A stretch of 64,000 nucleotides of DNA from Nitrososphaerota archaeon (GTDB lineage Archaea > Thermoproteota > Nitrososphaeria > Nitrososphaerales > JACPRH01), in NCBI GenBank assembly GCA_023379805.1, contig JAMCPI010000012.1, positions 345,777 through 409,776 of the forward strand. The letters are read 5' to 3'. Below are positions 17,467 to 25,323 of the stretch, one piece after another. The first letter of the stretch is position 1. Each line of letters opens with the position of its first letter. Position numbers and translations under genes: made by a program. The notes under the pieces were generated by a model. It saw only the letters and a list, made by a program, of their open reading frames with translations. It was not told where the DNA came from and ran no database searches.

Positions 17467-18200
17467 GTAAGAGTACTACCAAGTTACTCGACGCGAAAGG
17501 CGTAAGACATGACGGCCGCAAGTTTAACGAGTTAAGGCCGGTCAGTATGAAAGTCGGGGTCTTAGAGAACGCAGACGGCTCCGCCTACATCGAGTTCGGG
17601 AAGAACAAAATCATGGCTGCGGTCTACGGGCCTAGAGAAGTTCATCCAAAACACATGTCTGTGCCTGATAGATCAGTTCTGAGATGCCGTTACCACATGA
17701 CGCCCTTCTCGACTGACACCCGTAAGAACCCTGCTCCGTCGAGGCGTGAAATCGAAATCTCCAAGGTTATCCGTGAAGGATTGGAGCCCGCTCTAATTCT
17801 AACGGACTATCCTCGAACCGCTATAGAGGTGTACCTTGAGGTGCTCCAGTCAGACGGCGGTTCAAGATGCGCAAGTATCACAGCGGCCTCTCTGGCATTG
17901 GCGGATGCAGGCATCAACATGCGTGATCTTGTAGTCGGCTGCGCTGCAGGCAAGATTGAAGGCAAAGTTGTAGCCGATCTGGACGACGTGGAGGATAAGG
18001 AGGGTGAAGGCGATATGCCTATGGCGATGCTCCCTAACCTCGGACAGGTCACTCTGCTACAGCTTGACGGGAAGTTCAGCAGAAAAGAGTTCGATGAAGC
18101 CTTTAAGCTAGCTAAAGACGGTTGCATGAAGGTGTATGACATTCAGCGCAAAGCCTTAATGGAAAAGTACTTCGGCACAGAGGAGAGCGGTGAACAGTAA
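17463..18200 (+). CDS. rrp41: Exosome catalytic RNase PH subunit Rrp41, 245 aa
   Basis: RNase PH fold with the Rrp41 signatures [45 protein letters not shown] and [21 protein letters not shown], and an acidic segment ([16 protein letters not shown]) that carries the catalytic Asp. It is the phosphorolytic 3'-5' exonuclease of the archaeal exosome and pairs with Rrp42 in a hexameric ring. ATG overlaps the rrp4 stop (ATGA), a sign of translational coupling. Confidence 0.97.
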   Translation: MSKSTTKLLDAKGVRHDGRKFNELRPVSMKVGVLENADGSAYIEFGKNKIMAAVYGPREVHPKHMSVPDRSVLRCRYHMTPFSTDTRKNPAPSRREIEISKVIREGLEPALILTDYPRTAIEVYLEVLQSDGGSRCASITAASLALADAGINMRDLVVGCAAGKIEGKVVADLDDVEDKEGEGDMPMAMLPNLGQVTLLQLDGKFSRKEFDEAFKLAKDGCMKVYDIQRKALMEKYFGTEESGEQ

Positions 18201-18201
18201 G

Positions 18202-19029
18202 ATGTCCAAGAAATCTCTCGTAGTTGAACATCTGAAACGAGCACAAATGCTTGACGTCCTCACAAAAGGTGTGAGGCTGGACGGCAGAGGCCTACTGGAC
18301 TACAGACCGGTATCAATCGAAACTGGAATCATCGAGAAGGCGAACGGTTCAGCAAAGGTAAGAATAGGCAACACTGAGGTCATCGCAGGCGTAAAGGTTC
18401 AAACCGGCGCACCCTTCGAAGACACTCCTGACCAGGGACTACTCGTTGTTACAGCCGAGGTTCTACCTCTCGCTTCAGCTTATGCTGAGCCCGGTCCACC
18501 TAACGAAGATGCGATCGAGTTAGCCCGCGTCGCGGATAGAGGTATTCGTGAATCCGGCGTGGTTGACATGAAGGAACTCTGCCTAGTTAAAGGTAAGAAC
18601 GTTTTAGCAGTCTTCATAGATGTTAGTGTCCTGAACGTTGACGGAAACCTGTTCGACGCTGTTTCATACGCGGCTGTAGCAGCTCTACTGTCCTCCACGA
18701 TGCCAAAATATGAAGTAACTGACGAGGGTGTTAAAGACACCGGTAAGACGGTACCTCTTCCAGTGAAGCTTATCCCTGTCTCAGTGACGATGGTGCTAAT
18801 CGGAAACACACTAATCGTGGATCCAACTCTGGATGAGGAATCTGTTATGACTGCCAGAATCACCATTTCATCAGCCGACAAGAACAACATATGTGCAGGT
18901 CAAAAAGGAAACCCCGGTGGCTTCACCGAAGAACAGGTAATGCACGCGATAGACACAGCCCTAAGTAAGGGTGAAGAAATCCGTAAGCTGCTAAAGAAGA
19001 GTGTTGGATATGGGAAGAAGCAGAAGTAA
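18202..19029 (+). CDS. rrp42: Exosome RNase PH-like subunit Rrp42, 275 aa
   Basis: Typical Rrp42: GVRLDGRGLLDYRPVSIETG at the N-terminus, VIAGVKVQTGAPFEDTPDQG, LPLASAYAEPGPPNEDAIEL, and a C-terminal helix with AIDTALSKGEEIRKLLKK. It lacks the catalytic Asp motif of Rrp41 and serves as the structural and RNA-binding half of each dimer. I use ATG 18202, one base after the rrp41 TAA; the GTG at 18190 would overlap rrp41 and adds four unsupported residues. Its 3' end overlaps rpl37ae by 20 bases. Confidence 0.96.
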   Translation: MSKKSLVVEHLKRAQMLDVLTKGVRLDGRGLLDYRPVSIETGIIEKANGSAKVRIGNTEVIAGVKVQTGAPFEDTPDQGLLVVTAEVLPLASAYAEPGPPNEDAIELARVADRGIRESGVVDMKELCLVKGKNVLAVFIDVSVLNVDGNLFDAVSYAAVAALLSSTMPKYEVTDEGVKDTGKTVPLPVKLIPVSVTMVLIGNTLIVDPTLDEESVMTARITISSADKNNICAGQKGNPGGFTEEQVMHAIDTALSKGEEIRKLLKKSVGYGKKQK

Positions 19030-19228
19030 ACCTTCATTGAAGGGTCTGGCTCAAAAATACGGCGGCTCAGTAAGAAAACGATACAGCCGAGTCTACCGTG
19101 TCTTGAAGCAGAAACGGCAGTGCCCAGAGTGCGGCTCCTTGAAGTTCAAACGGGAGTCTGCAGGTATCTGGACATGCAACAGCTGCGGCTTCAAGGTTGC
19201 CGGTGGAGCCTACGACGTCGCGGCTTAA
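19010..19228 (+). CDS. rpl37ae: Ribosomal protein L37Ae (eL43), 72 aa
   Basis: A small zinc-ribbon ribosomal protein: GGSVRKRYSRVYRVLKQKRQ leads to CPECGSLKFKRESAGIWTCNSC, with the four zinc cysteines in C-x2-C-x14-C-x2-C. Start chosen at ATG 19010 (MGRSRSKPSLKG), which overlaps the rrp42 end by 20 bases; the upstream in-frame codon at 19001 is less like the family. Its place after rrp42 is the standard archaeal arrangement. Confidence 0.95.
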   Translation: MGRSRSKPSLKGLAQKYGGSVRKRYSRVYRVLKQKRQCPECGSLKFKRESAGIWTCNSCGFKVAGGAYDVAA

Positions 19229-19475
19229 ACTTGTGAAAGCCTCCGTTGCATTAGAGTTTGACCTAAATCCTAGGGTATGCTATGCAGTAGCTGAGGCTCT
19301 GCAACCTGAGATTAAACGCGGTTCAGAGCAGTTTGTAGAGGCTGAGGTGAATGTGGCTGATGGGCGTCTCGAACTGCTATTGAACGCTGAGGATCTCGCG
19401 AATCTACGGGCTGGAGTAAACTCTTACTTTAACCTGATACGTGCTTCGTCAGAGTCGTTGCTATCCCTACATTAG
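19197..19475 (+). CDS. pcc1: KEOPS complex subunit Pcc1, up to 92 aa
   Basis: Small alpha-beta protein with the Pcc1 pattern: a first strand (KASVALEFD), a helix (RVCYAVAEALQPEIK), two further strands (EAEVNVADGRLELLLNAEDL) and a terminal helix (LRAGVNSYFNLIRASSESL). Pcc1 dimerises and binds Kae1 in the KEOPS complex, which makes the t6A modification in tRNA. Position between L37Ae and prefoldin beta supports the call. The exact start is uncertain: TTG 19197, GTG 19203 and GTG 19233 are all in frame, and the first two overlap rpl37ae. Confidence 0.85.
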   Translation: MPVEPTTSRLKLVKASVALEFDLNPRVCYAVAEALQPEIKRGSEQFVEAEVNVADGRLELLLNAEDLANLRAGVNSYFNLIRASSESLLSLH

Positions 19476-19572
19476 CGAACGACGATCCGGTTGTCTGTAT
19501 GTCTGTCTTCTGGCTGTAAATGCTTATGTATTCGCTTCGGCAGAGATTGTCCTAAAGAGTGTTGATTGAGTT

Positions 19573-19941
19573 TTGAGTCGAGAAGAAGTTCCTCCGTGGC
19601 TTCGTGAACAGCTCGCTAGGTTTGAGCAGAATCAGCAGAGCTTACAGGCGGTTCTAGCTCAGAAGCAGCAGGTTGAGATGGAGTTGACAGAGGTGGAACG
19701 GGCTTTAGCTGAGCTGCGAAAATCACCGGATGACGGGGTAGTTTACAAGTCAGCTGGATCACTATTAATCAAGACTAGTAAGGCTGATGTATTGAAGGAT
19801 CTTGAGGAGCGGCGTGAGCTCGGTAACACCCGGGTCACTGTTCTGGCCCGGCAGGAGACGCGTCTCCGAGAAACTCTGAAGGAGATTCAGTCTAAGCTTG
19901 AAGAAGCTGCACGTAGCCGGGGCCAGCCGCAAGGCAGTTGA
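19573..19941 (+). CDS. pfdB: Prefoldin beta subunit, 122 aa
   Basis: Two long amphipathic helices (about residues 8-55 and 75-115, QLARFEQNQQSLQAVLAQKQ and later ETRLRETLKEIQSKLEEAA) flank a short beta hairpin (DDGVVYKSAGSLLIKTSKAD). This is the coiled-coil-hairpin plan of prefoldin beta. Prefoldin hands unfolded proteins to the group II chaperonin. Start is TTG at 19573. The following DHH gene begins inside its last 44 bases. Confidence 0.9.
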   Translation: MSREEVPPWLREQLARFEQNQQSLQAVLAQKQQVEMELTEVERALAELRKSPDDGVVYKSAGSLLIKTSKADVLKDLEERRELGNTRVTVLARQETRLRETLKEIQSKLEEAARSRGQPQGS

Positions 19942-20956
19942 GCGGTACCGCGAGGCCTTAGCTCACTTCCCATATGTTCAGCCAAATCTTCTTCGACGGG
20001 CTGTGATTCTTACCCATAAACACGCTGATGTTGATGCGTACTCAGCGGCTTACGGCGTCGCGTACCTGTTAAGACAGCTTAGGAAGGGGCTTCGAGTCTC
20101 AGTTGTGACTCCTGAAGGACTAAGCATTCCGGCTCAACGAGTAGCATCAGAGTACCCGATCCGTTTGAGTGAGAACATGAGTTTAGAAGATGTGGATCTG
20201 GCTGTGGTCGTGGACACCGGTAACCCGCAGCTTCTCGCAGATCTTCAGGAACCCTTAGCGAAAGCTAGGTGTCTAAAGATCTTTCTGGATCATCATCCAC
20301 TGACCAGCTCAGTAAGAACCGTTGCTGACTATGCGCTGCTGGATGAATCAGCAACCTCCACCTGCGAAATAGTATATGATTTGCTAGCGGCTCAAAATAT
20401 TTCTGTAACTAAGGTCGTTGCGCAAGTTTTGCTAATAGGTGTTTTAGCGGACTCGCGGCATCTTAAGATATCCACAGCTCACACTGTTCAGGCTGCGGCT
20501 GATTTGTGCAGTAAAGGCGCTTCGATCGGATCTGCCGCTGAAACACTCAACTCTATCAGAGATAAGTCTGAACGTATTGCGCGGTTGAAAGGCGCGCAGC
20601 GGGTCTCGCTGCATCGGCTAGGTGGCTGGGTGGTTGCGTTAACCGAGGTTGGTTCCTATCAAGCTTCTGCGGCGCGGGGGTTGGTTGATTTGGGCGCCGA
20701 TTTTGCTGCGGCAGTAGGTGAGGATAAGGAGGAGGTTCGCTGCTGTCTTCGGGCTACTCAGCAGTTTTACGAGGCGTTGGGGGTTCATCTCGGGCGTGAC
20801 ATCGCTGAGGGCGTTGCTGGTCATTTCGGGGGCGTCGGAGGAGGTCATCCTACAGCAGCCTCGTTTACTGTAAATGCTGACGTCGAGTCGGCATCAAATG
20901 AGATATTGAACAGGGTTGCTGCATCTACTGGCCTTGAGGTTAAGCTGCTACGATAG
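19898..20956 (+). CDS. DHH/DHHA1 family phosphoesterase, 352 aa
   Basis: DHH-superfamily signature motifs are present in order: ILTHKHADVDAYSAAYG (about 36-52), LAVVVDTGNPQLL (about 107), FLDHHPLT (about 130), then the C-terminal DHHA1 domain with FGGVGGGHPTAASF near residue 315. Members hydrolyse phosphodiester bonds with Mn2+ (RecJ/GdpP/nanoRNase-type), acting on short oligonucleotides or cyclic dinucleotides. The link to the exosome operon suggests a role in RNA-end turnover, an inference. TTG start at 19898 overlaps pfdB; a later start would cost part of the N-terminal helix only. Confidence 0.9.
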   Translation: MKKLHVAGASRKAVERYREALAHFPYVQPNLLRRAVILTHKHADVDAYSAAYGVAYLLRQLRKGLRVSVVTPEGLSIPAQRVASEYPIRLSENMSLEDVDLAVVVDTGNPQLLADLQEPLAKARCLKIFLDHHPLTSSVRTVADYALLDESATSTCEIVYDLLAAQNISVTKVVAQVLLIGVLADSRHLKISTAHTVQAAADLCSKGASIGSAAETLNSIRDKSERIARLKGAQRVSLHRLGGWVVALTEVGSYQASAARGLVDLGADFAAAVGEDKEEVRCCLRATQQFYEALGVHLGRDIAEGVAGHFGGVGGGHPTAASFTVNADVESASNEILNRVAASTGLEVKLLR

Positions 20957-21083
20957 GATTTTTTTGCTCAGTTTTGTTATCTCTTGTTTTTGCTTCTGTG
21001 TTTCTGGCTGTCTCCGCTTTCTTACGCTTTTTTTGGTAGGTGTCAACTAAAAACTTATTTAATCTCAAATTTAGTGTAGTACT

Positions 21084-21728
21084 GTGCGCCGCATGTCGGA
21101 ACCACATATTCCCTCTACGCCATCCGCTTCAGTTTCAGAAATCGGTCAGATGCCGCGAAGCCGTGTGATCACGGCCATAGCCATTTTCGCTGCGCTTGCA
21201 ATTGCGCTACACACATCTCCCCTGAAGATGCCTGCACCTTACGCGCCTTTTCTAATCTACGAACTGTGGGAGATCCCGATTGTAGCAGCCTTCCTGCTCT
21301 ATGGAATTCGTTTAGGTCTCTCAGTTACTGTGATCAACTTTCTGAGCCTGATGGTTATCTTCCCAGGCTCGCTTCAAGCAGGGCCCATCTACAACCTGAT
21401 CGCAATCATGTCGATGCTTCTAGGTATGCTGGCCGCGTTTAAGCTTGCTGGATTAAGCTCCAAGCTGAGATCTGGGTTACGCGTCTTCTGGCTGGCGCTG
21501 ATACTCGGGATCACTGCAAGAGTCGCTGTTATGGCTGTAGTCAACTTGGTTTTGTTGCAGATGTCTGCTCCACTAGGTTTCAGTATTCCTTTCGGAGCGG
21601 TGGTTGCCATGCTTCCGCAGATAATTCTCTTTAACGCTACAGTAGCGGCCTATTCGATTGTCATCGGCCGTATGGTTACAATGACAGTTAGTTCTGCTAC
21701 ACGCGTTCCTGCTCGCTACGGACGGTGA
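21084..21728 (+). CDS. ECF transporter substrate-binding (S) component, 214 aa
   Basis: Five or six hydrophobic helices from residue 28 onward, including an ECF-S-like loop (SPLKMPAPYAPFLIYELWEIP) and a GIRLGLSVTVINFLS segment. The two ATPases and the EcfT membrane protein follow immediately, so this is the vitamin- or metal-binding member of a dedicated ECF importer. I cannot tell the substrate. The 27-residue hydrophilic N-terminus is longer than usual. GTG start at 21084. The stop lies 76 bases before the first codon I can assign to the ATPase. Confidence 0.82.
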   Translation: MRRMSEPHIPSTPSASVSEIGQMPRSRVITAIAIFAALAIALHTSPLKMPAPYAPFLIYELWEIPIVAAFLLYGIRLGLSVTVINFLSLMVIFPGSLQAGPIYNLIAIMSMLLGMLAAFKLAGLSSKLRSGLRVFWLALILGITARVAVMAVVNLVLLQMSAPLGFSIPFGAVVAMLPQIILFNATVAAYSIVIGRMVTMTVSSATRVPARYGR

Positions 21729-21804
21729 ACTATTCTTAGGATCTGATGCTGCTGCTGGAGCATCAACGGTTGAGGGAGCACAGTCTAGTAAAAGTGAAGC
21801 GGGG

Positions 21805-22647
21805 ATAGCGTTTGAGAACTACTCCTTCACCTATATTGATTCAACTGAGCCTGTGCTGAAAAACATTAACCTAAAGATAAGTCCGGGGGAGCTGGTTATC
21901 ATAGCTGGCTCCAGCGGCTGCGGGAAATCTACGCTCCTCAGATCAATTAACGGGCTTATCCCCCACATGTACCACGGAGCCTTAAGCGGCTCTGTCAGGA
22001 TAGACGGCGCTAACGTCGCTGAAACCTCGATTGTTGAGCTGGCTAAGACGGTTGGCTTCGTCTTCCAGAATCCTGAGAACCAGATATTCATGTTCACTGT
22101 TGAACGGGACATTGCCTTTGGACTCGAGAACTTGGGGGTGCCACGAAACGAAATCAAAGATCGAGTGAGGTGGGCTCTTCATCTATTAGGCATCGAACAG
22201 CTGGCCGCTCGAGCCCCTCATGAGCTTTCAGATGGGCAGAAGCAGCGCGTCGCTTTGGCCGGTGTGCTCGCGATGAAACCGAGTATCCTGATACTTGATG
22301 AGCCTACCTCCCTCTTGGACCCGTCAACCGCTCTTGAGCTGATAGAGATTGTTAAGATGCTTAACCGGGATCTCGGAGTCACCGTCCTGATAGTGGAGCA
22401 CCGGCTGGATCTTTTGGCGCAGATCGCTTCCAGAATTGTGTGTCTGGATCAGGGTAGAGTAATGGTTGACGGGCCGCCTCGCAGCGTCTTAGCTGCGAGA
22501 GATCTTTCATTAATCGGGATAGGTGTTCCCACCTCGACTCGGCTTTACAGTCTTTTGAAGGACGGTGCGGATCTAGGTGAGCCTCCGCTCACGACTGAGG
22601 AGCTGGCGGCGGAGCTGGATGAGGAGTTGAGAAAGAAGAGTGATTGA
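21805..22647 (+). CDS. ECF transporter ATPase A, no standard start codon visible
   Basis: ABC ATPase of the CbiO/EcfA type: Walker A GSSGCGKSTLL, Q-loop FVFQNPENQIF, signature LSDGQKQRVALAG, Walker B ILILDEPTSLLDP and the switch His in VEHRLD. The first ATG/GTG/TTG in frame is GTG 21853, which would remove the first beta strand and the A-loop aromatic in AFENYSFTYIDSTEPVLKN. The frame is open back to 21685 without any ATG, GTG or TTG. I mark 21805 (an ATA codon) only as the point where homology should begin. Translation may use CTG/ATA, or a frameshift may hide the true start. Confidence 0.85.
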   Translation: MAFENYSFTYIDSTEPVLKNINLKISPGELVIIAGSSGCGKSTLLRSINGLIPHMYHGALSGSVRIDGANVAETSIVELAKTVGFVFQNPENQIFMFTVERDIAFGLENLGVPRNEIKDRVRWALHLLGIEQLAARAPHELSDGQKQRVALAGVLAMKPSILILDEPTSLLDPSTALELIEIVKMLNRDLGVTVLIVEHRLDLLAQIASRIVCLDQGRVMVDGPPRSVLAARDLSLIGIGVPTSTRLYSLLKDGADLGEPPLTTEELAAELDEELRKKSD

Positions 22648-23452
22648 GTTCTCATCAGTTGAGTTCCAGCATCCAAACGGTGTCTTGGCGCTAAAAGGCG
22701 TTAGTCTGCAAATCAGGACCGGCGAGGTCACCGCGATAGTCGGGGAGAATGGGGCGGGCAAAACAACGCTGATCAAGCATACCAATGGTTTGCTGAAGCC
22801 GAGCCGAGGCACCGTGAAGGTCTTCGGCGTAGATACTCGTGAGGAGAGTGTTGCTCGCCTGTCCAGGCAAGTAGGGATAGTCTTTCAGAACCCGAATCAC
22901 CAGCTCTTCTCTGAGAGTGTTGAGAAGGAGATCACATTTGCGCTGAGAAATTTCGGCTTCGGCGAAGATGTTGTGGAGAAAAGGTTGAACTGGGCCCTTA
23001 ACTTCTTCGGGCTTGAAAAGTACCGCGCCACCTCGCCGATGATGCTCAGCGGAGGGGAGAAGAAGCGGCTCTGCCTCGCCTTTGTCTTAGCGTGGGATCC
23101 TGATGTTCTGATTCTCGACGAGCCGACTGTTGGTCAAGACTATATTCAGAAGGAGCGGCTGCTGCACACAATTCAGATGCTTATCAGCCAAGGAAAGACG
23201 GTTGTAATCGTGTCTCACGATATTGAGTTCATCTGGCCTCTTCAGCCGCGAACAGTTGTAATGGCTGGAGGACGAGTTTTGGCTGACGGGCCCGCTAAAG
23301 AAATTTTCCGCGACGACGCTCTTCTAAAGAAGGCTAGGTTGTTGAAGCCGCAGCTGCTAGATCTGTCTGAGCGGCTTGGGATTGAGGCTGGCGCCTTCTC
23401 AGACGTTCACGAGGCGAAGCGGTGGTTGATGCATCATTTAGGGAGGGTTTAG
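22640..23452 (+). CDS. ECF transporter ATPase A', 270 aa
   Basis: Second ATPase of the ECF module: Walker A GENGAGKTTLIKH, Q-loop IVFQNPNHQLFSESVEKEI, signature LSGGEKKRLCLAF, Walker B VLILDEPTVGQD and switch His in SHDIEF. The two ATPases form a heterodimer that drives uptake. GTG start at 22640 overlaps the end of the first ATPase by 8 bases. The C-terminal extension past residue 220 is normal for EcfA proteins. Confidence 0.93.
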   Translation: MIEFSSVEFQHPNGVLALKGVSLQIRTGEVTAIVGENGAGKTTLIKHTNGLLKPSRGTVKVFGVDTREESVARLSRQVGIVFQNPNHQLFSESVEKEITFALRNFGFGEDVVEKRLNWALNFFGLEKYRATSPMMLSGGEKKRLCLAFVLAWDPDVLILDEPTVGQDYIQKERLLHTIQMLISQGKTVVIVSHDIEFIWPLQPRTVVMAGGRVLADGPAKEIFRDDALLKKARLLKPQLLDLSERLGIEAGAFSDVHEAKRWLMHHLGRV

Positions 23453-23456
23453 GCTA

Positions 23457-24188
23457 ATGCAGTGGATCGCGCAGGGCTTCATCTTCAGACGTGTTTCATC
23501 CCCGTTCCACAGGCTGGATCCACGGGTTAAGCTCCTCATCTCAATCGAGCTTTTTGCACTGGCTCTTCTAGTCTCCTCCCCAACCCAGGTGGTTATAGCT
23601 ATAGTCGGGGTTTTTTCTCTGGCCGGCGTAGCTAAGATTTTGCGGCGAATGAGCCGTACCCTCACTTACACCCTGATTTTCGCCGTGATGATTTTTGCCA
23701 TCAACCTTGTTGTAGGTTATCCGCTGATCGAGTCGCTTGTCATCGCCACGAGGTTCATTGCTATTGTAGGCGCTACCTCGGTGTTCTTCCTCACTACGCC
23801 CCCTGATGAGCTGGAGCTTGTGATGAGGTGGTTTCGCATTCCTAGAGATGTTGTCTTCGCATTTGTCACTGCGGTCAGGTTTGTTCCGGTATTGATGCTT
23901 GATGCTCTTCAGATTATGGATGCTCAAAAGTCACGGGGTCTTGAGCTGCAGAAAGGGAACATCATCTCTAGGCTGAGACGGTTCATTCCCATCCTCATTC
24001 CATTGGTCGTGGATGCTGTGATAAGAAGCGGCGAGCTTGCGGAGGCGATGGAGTCACGGGCCTATGGTGCCGTCAAGAGGCCAACCACTCTCTATATTTT
24101 GTCGATGAGTTCAGTGGATACTGTGGTTGCCGCCTCAAGTGTTATGCTGACCGGTCTAACTGTTTACCTCTTCCTGACCCTGCTTTAA
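23457..24188 (+). CDS. ECF transporter membrane coupling protein EcfT, 243 aa
   Basis: Integral membrane protein with HRLDPRVKLLISIELFALAL at the N-terminus, about five helices, and the two cytoplasmic coupling helices ending in AxxSRG-like motifs: DAQKSRGLELQKG (about residue 160) and AEAMESRAYGAVKRP (about 200). These Ala-Arg-Gly-type motifs couple the S component to the ATPases. It completes the S-A-A'-T gene set and lies 4 bases after the A' gene. Confidence 0.93.
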   Translation: MQWIAQGFIFRRVSSPFHRLDPRVKLLISIELFALALLVSSPTQVVIAIVGVFSLAGVAKILRRMSRTLTYTLIFAVMIFAINLVVGYPLIESLVIATRFIAIVGATSVFFLTTPPDELELVMRWFRIPRDVVFAFVTAVRFVPVLMLDALQIMDAQKSRGLELQKGNIISRLRRFIPILIPLVVDAVIRSGELAEAMESRAYGAVKRPTTLYILSMSSVDTVVAASSVMLTGLTVYLFLTLL

Positions 24189-24258
24189 CGGGTACACTGA
24201 CGCGTTGTTGGATTGGCCTCTACGGTTCTCTTCGCTCCACTAATCCAGTGGTTGTTGT

Positions 24259-24879
24259 TTATTCTTTGAGGACTTCGTCTCGTTCATGTGTTTTGGCGAT
24301 TATGCCGCCTTCGATTCCTCTATGGGAGCCTATGGCTGAAAGCAGTGTTTCTTGGAATAGGTAGCTGTAGAACTCGAATTCGCCTCCTCCGTAGAACGAG
24401 GGTCGTTCGTTGAGCTGTGCTTCAAGATAGCTCCAACCTTTTCTCTTCTCCATTCCGCCTGGGAGAAGTACGATTAGATCTGAGTTTTTGGCGAGGTCGG
24501 ACTCTGTGTAGGATGATATTGCAATTACTTTGGCGCCGATTTTACGGGCCTTCCTCGCGACCTCTACGACTTCGGATGTGTCTCCGGAACCGGATAAGAG
24601 GAAGACTAGGTCGTTGTTGGCGATGACCTTCTTGATTACGTCGCCTAGGAAAAACACCGGTTTAAAGTCGAAGTGGCTTAAGCGGAGTGAGAAGCAGACA
24701 GCGATAGCTCCTGAACGCCCCTTACCGTACACATGTATGGCTGAGCAGTTCTCTATCATGTCGTAGATTGTATCGATCTTGTCTCGTTGTGTCTCCATTA
24801 TGCTCGGAAAGTTCTTCGAGAACTGAGTCATCACATTAGCGCAGTCAAGCATATCCTCAGAGAACCTGTGTTCTTTCAC
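24259..24879 (-). CDS. SIS-domain sugar isomerase, PHI-like, 206 aa
   Basis: A single sugar-isomerase (SIS) domain with AIHVYGKGRSGAIAVCFSLRL (given as VYGKGRSGAIA), FLLSGSGDTSEVVEVARKA and VIAISSYTESDLAKNSDLI motifs, matching 6-phospho-3-hexuloisomerases (HxlB) and related archaeal proteins. PHI interconverts 3-hexulose-6-phosphate and fructose-6-phosphate in the ribulose monophosphate route that archaea use to make pentoses. The partner HPS synthase is not adjacent, so another phosphosugar substrate is possible. It is transcribed against the ECF operon. Confidence 0.78.
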   Translation of the reverse strand: MKEHRFSEDMLDCANVMTQFSKNFPSIMETQRDKIDTIYDMIENCSAIHVYGKGRSGAIAVCFSLRLSHFDFKPVFFLGDVIKKVIANNDLVFLLSGSGDTSEVVEVARKARKIGAKVIAISSYTESDLAKNSDLIVLLPGGMEKRKGWSYLEAQLNERPSFYGGGEFEFYSYLFQETLLSAIGSHRGIEGGIIAKTHERDEVLKE

Positions 24880-25323
24880 GTATATCCTTCCCAGACCGAC
24901 CTGTCCAGACGATGCTTTTAATTTTTACCTCTTCAATAGAAGTTATCTGGTTAATCCTACAAACAAAGTATCTATGGCTGCTGCTTCCGTCGCACAGCCG
25001 GAACGGATCACTTTACACGAATCTGTTTAAGACTGCAGATATTTTCCAAAGTAGCAACAAGTGCAGCAGTAATATCCAGGTCATTACCTGTGGAAAAGTG
25101 CACTGATAGGTGTTTACCTCCTCATTCAATTTTTTGCTGTATTGCTACTTTTTTCTAAATTTGTTTACTTGTCTGATGTATTTTTTACAGAATCGGATTC
25201 ATACTCATCTGTTCATTCAGCTCCAGTTCAGTACCTTGTTTATAGATTGAGCTGAAAATATGCATAATAATAAGTCTTTATGCAGAACATTTAACTTATT
25301 CTTAGTGCAATTAACTCTTTCGA
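24880..25323. other. 444-bp intergenic region between divergent genes
   Basis: It contains the promoters of the SIS gene (minus) and the PQQ dehydrogenase (plus; AT-rich, 25250-25310) and the branched fold at 25048-25151 described separately. No protein gene is convincing. Confidence 0.5.
25048..25151. ncRNA. Predicted branched RNA fold, single copy
   Basis: AAAGTAGCAA (25048-25057) pairs perfectly with TTGCTACTTT (25142-25151), and CAGCA (25064-25068) with TGCTG (25135-25139). Inside are two tetraloop hairpins, CAGGT/ACCTG (25077-25090) and AGGT/ACCT (25108-25119). The result is a three-way-junction layout of about 104 nt. A run of T follows on the plus strand. The transcribed strand is unknown. 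It could be a small RNA or a leader element of the PQQ gene 170 bases downstream. No second copy was found in the window. Confidence 0.35.
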
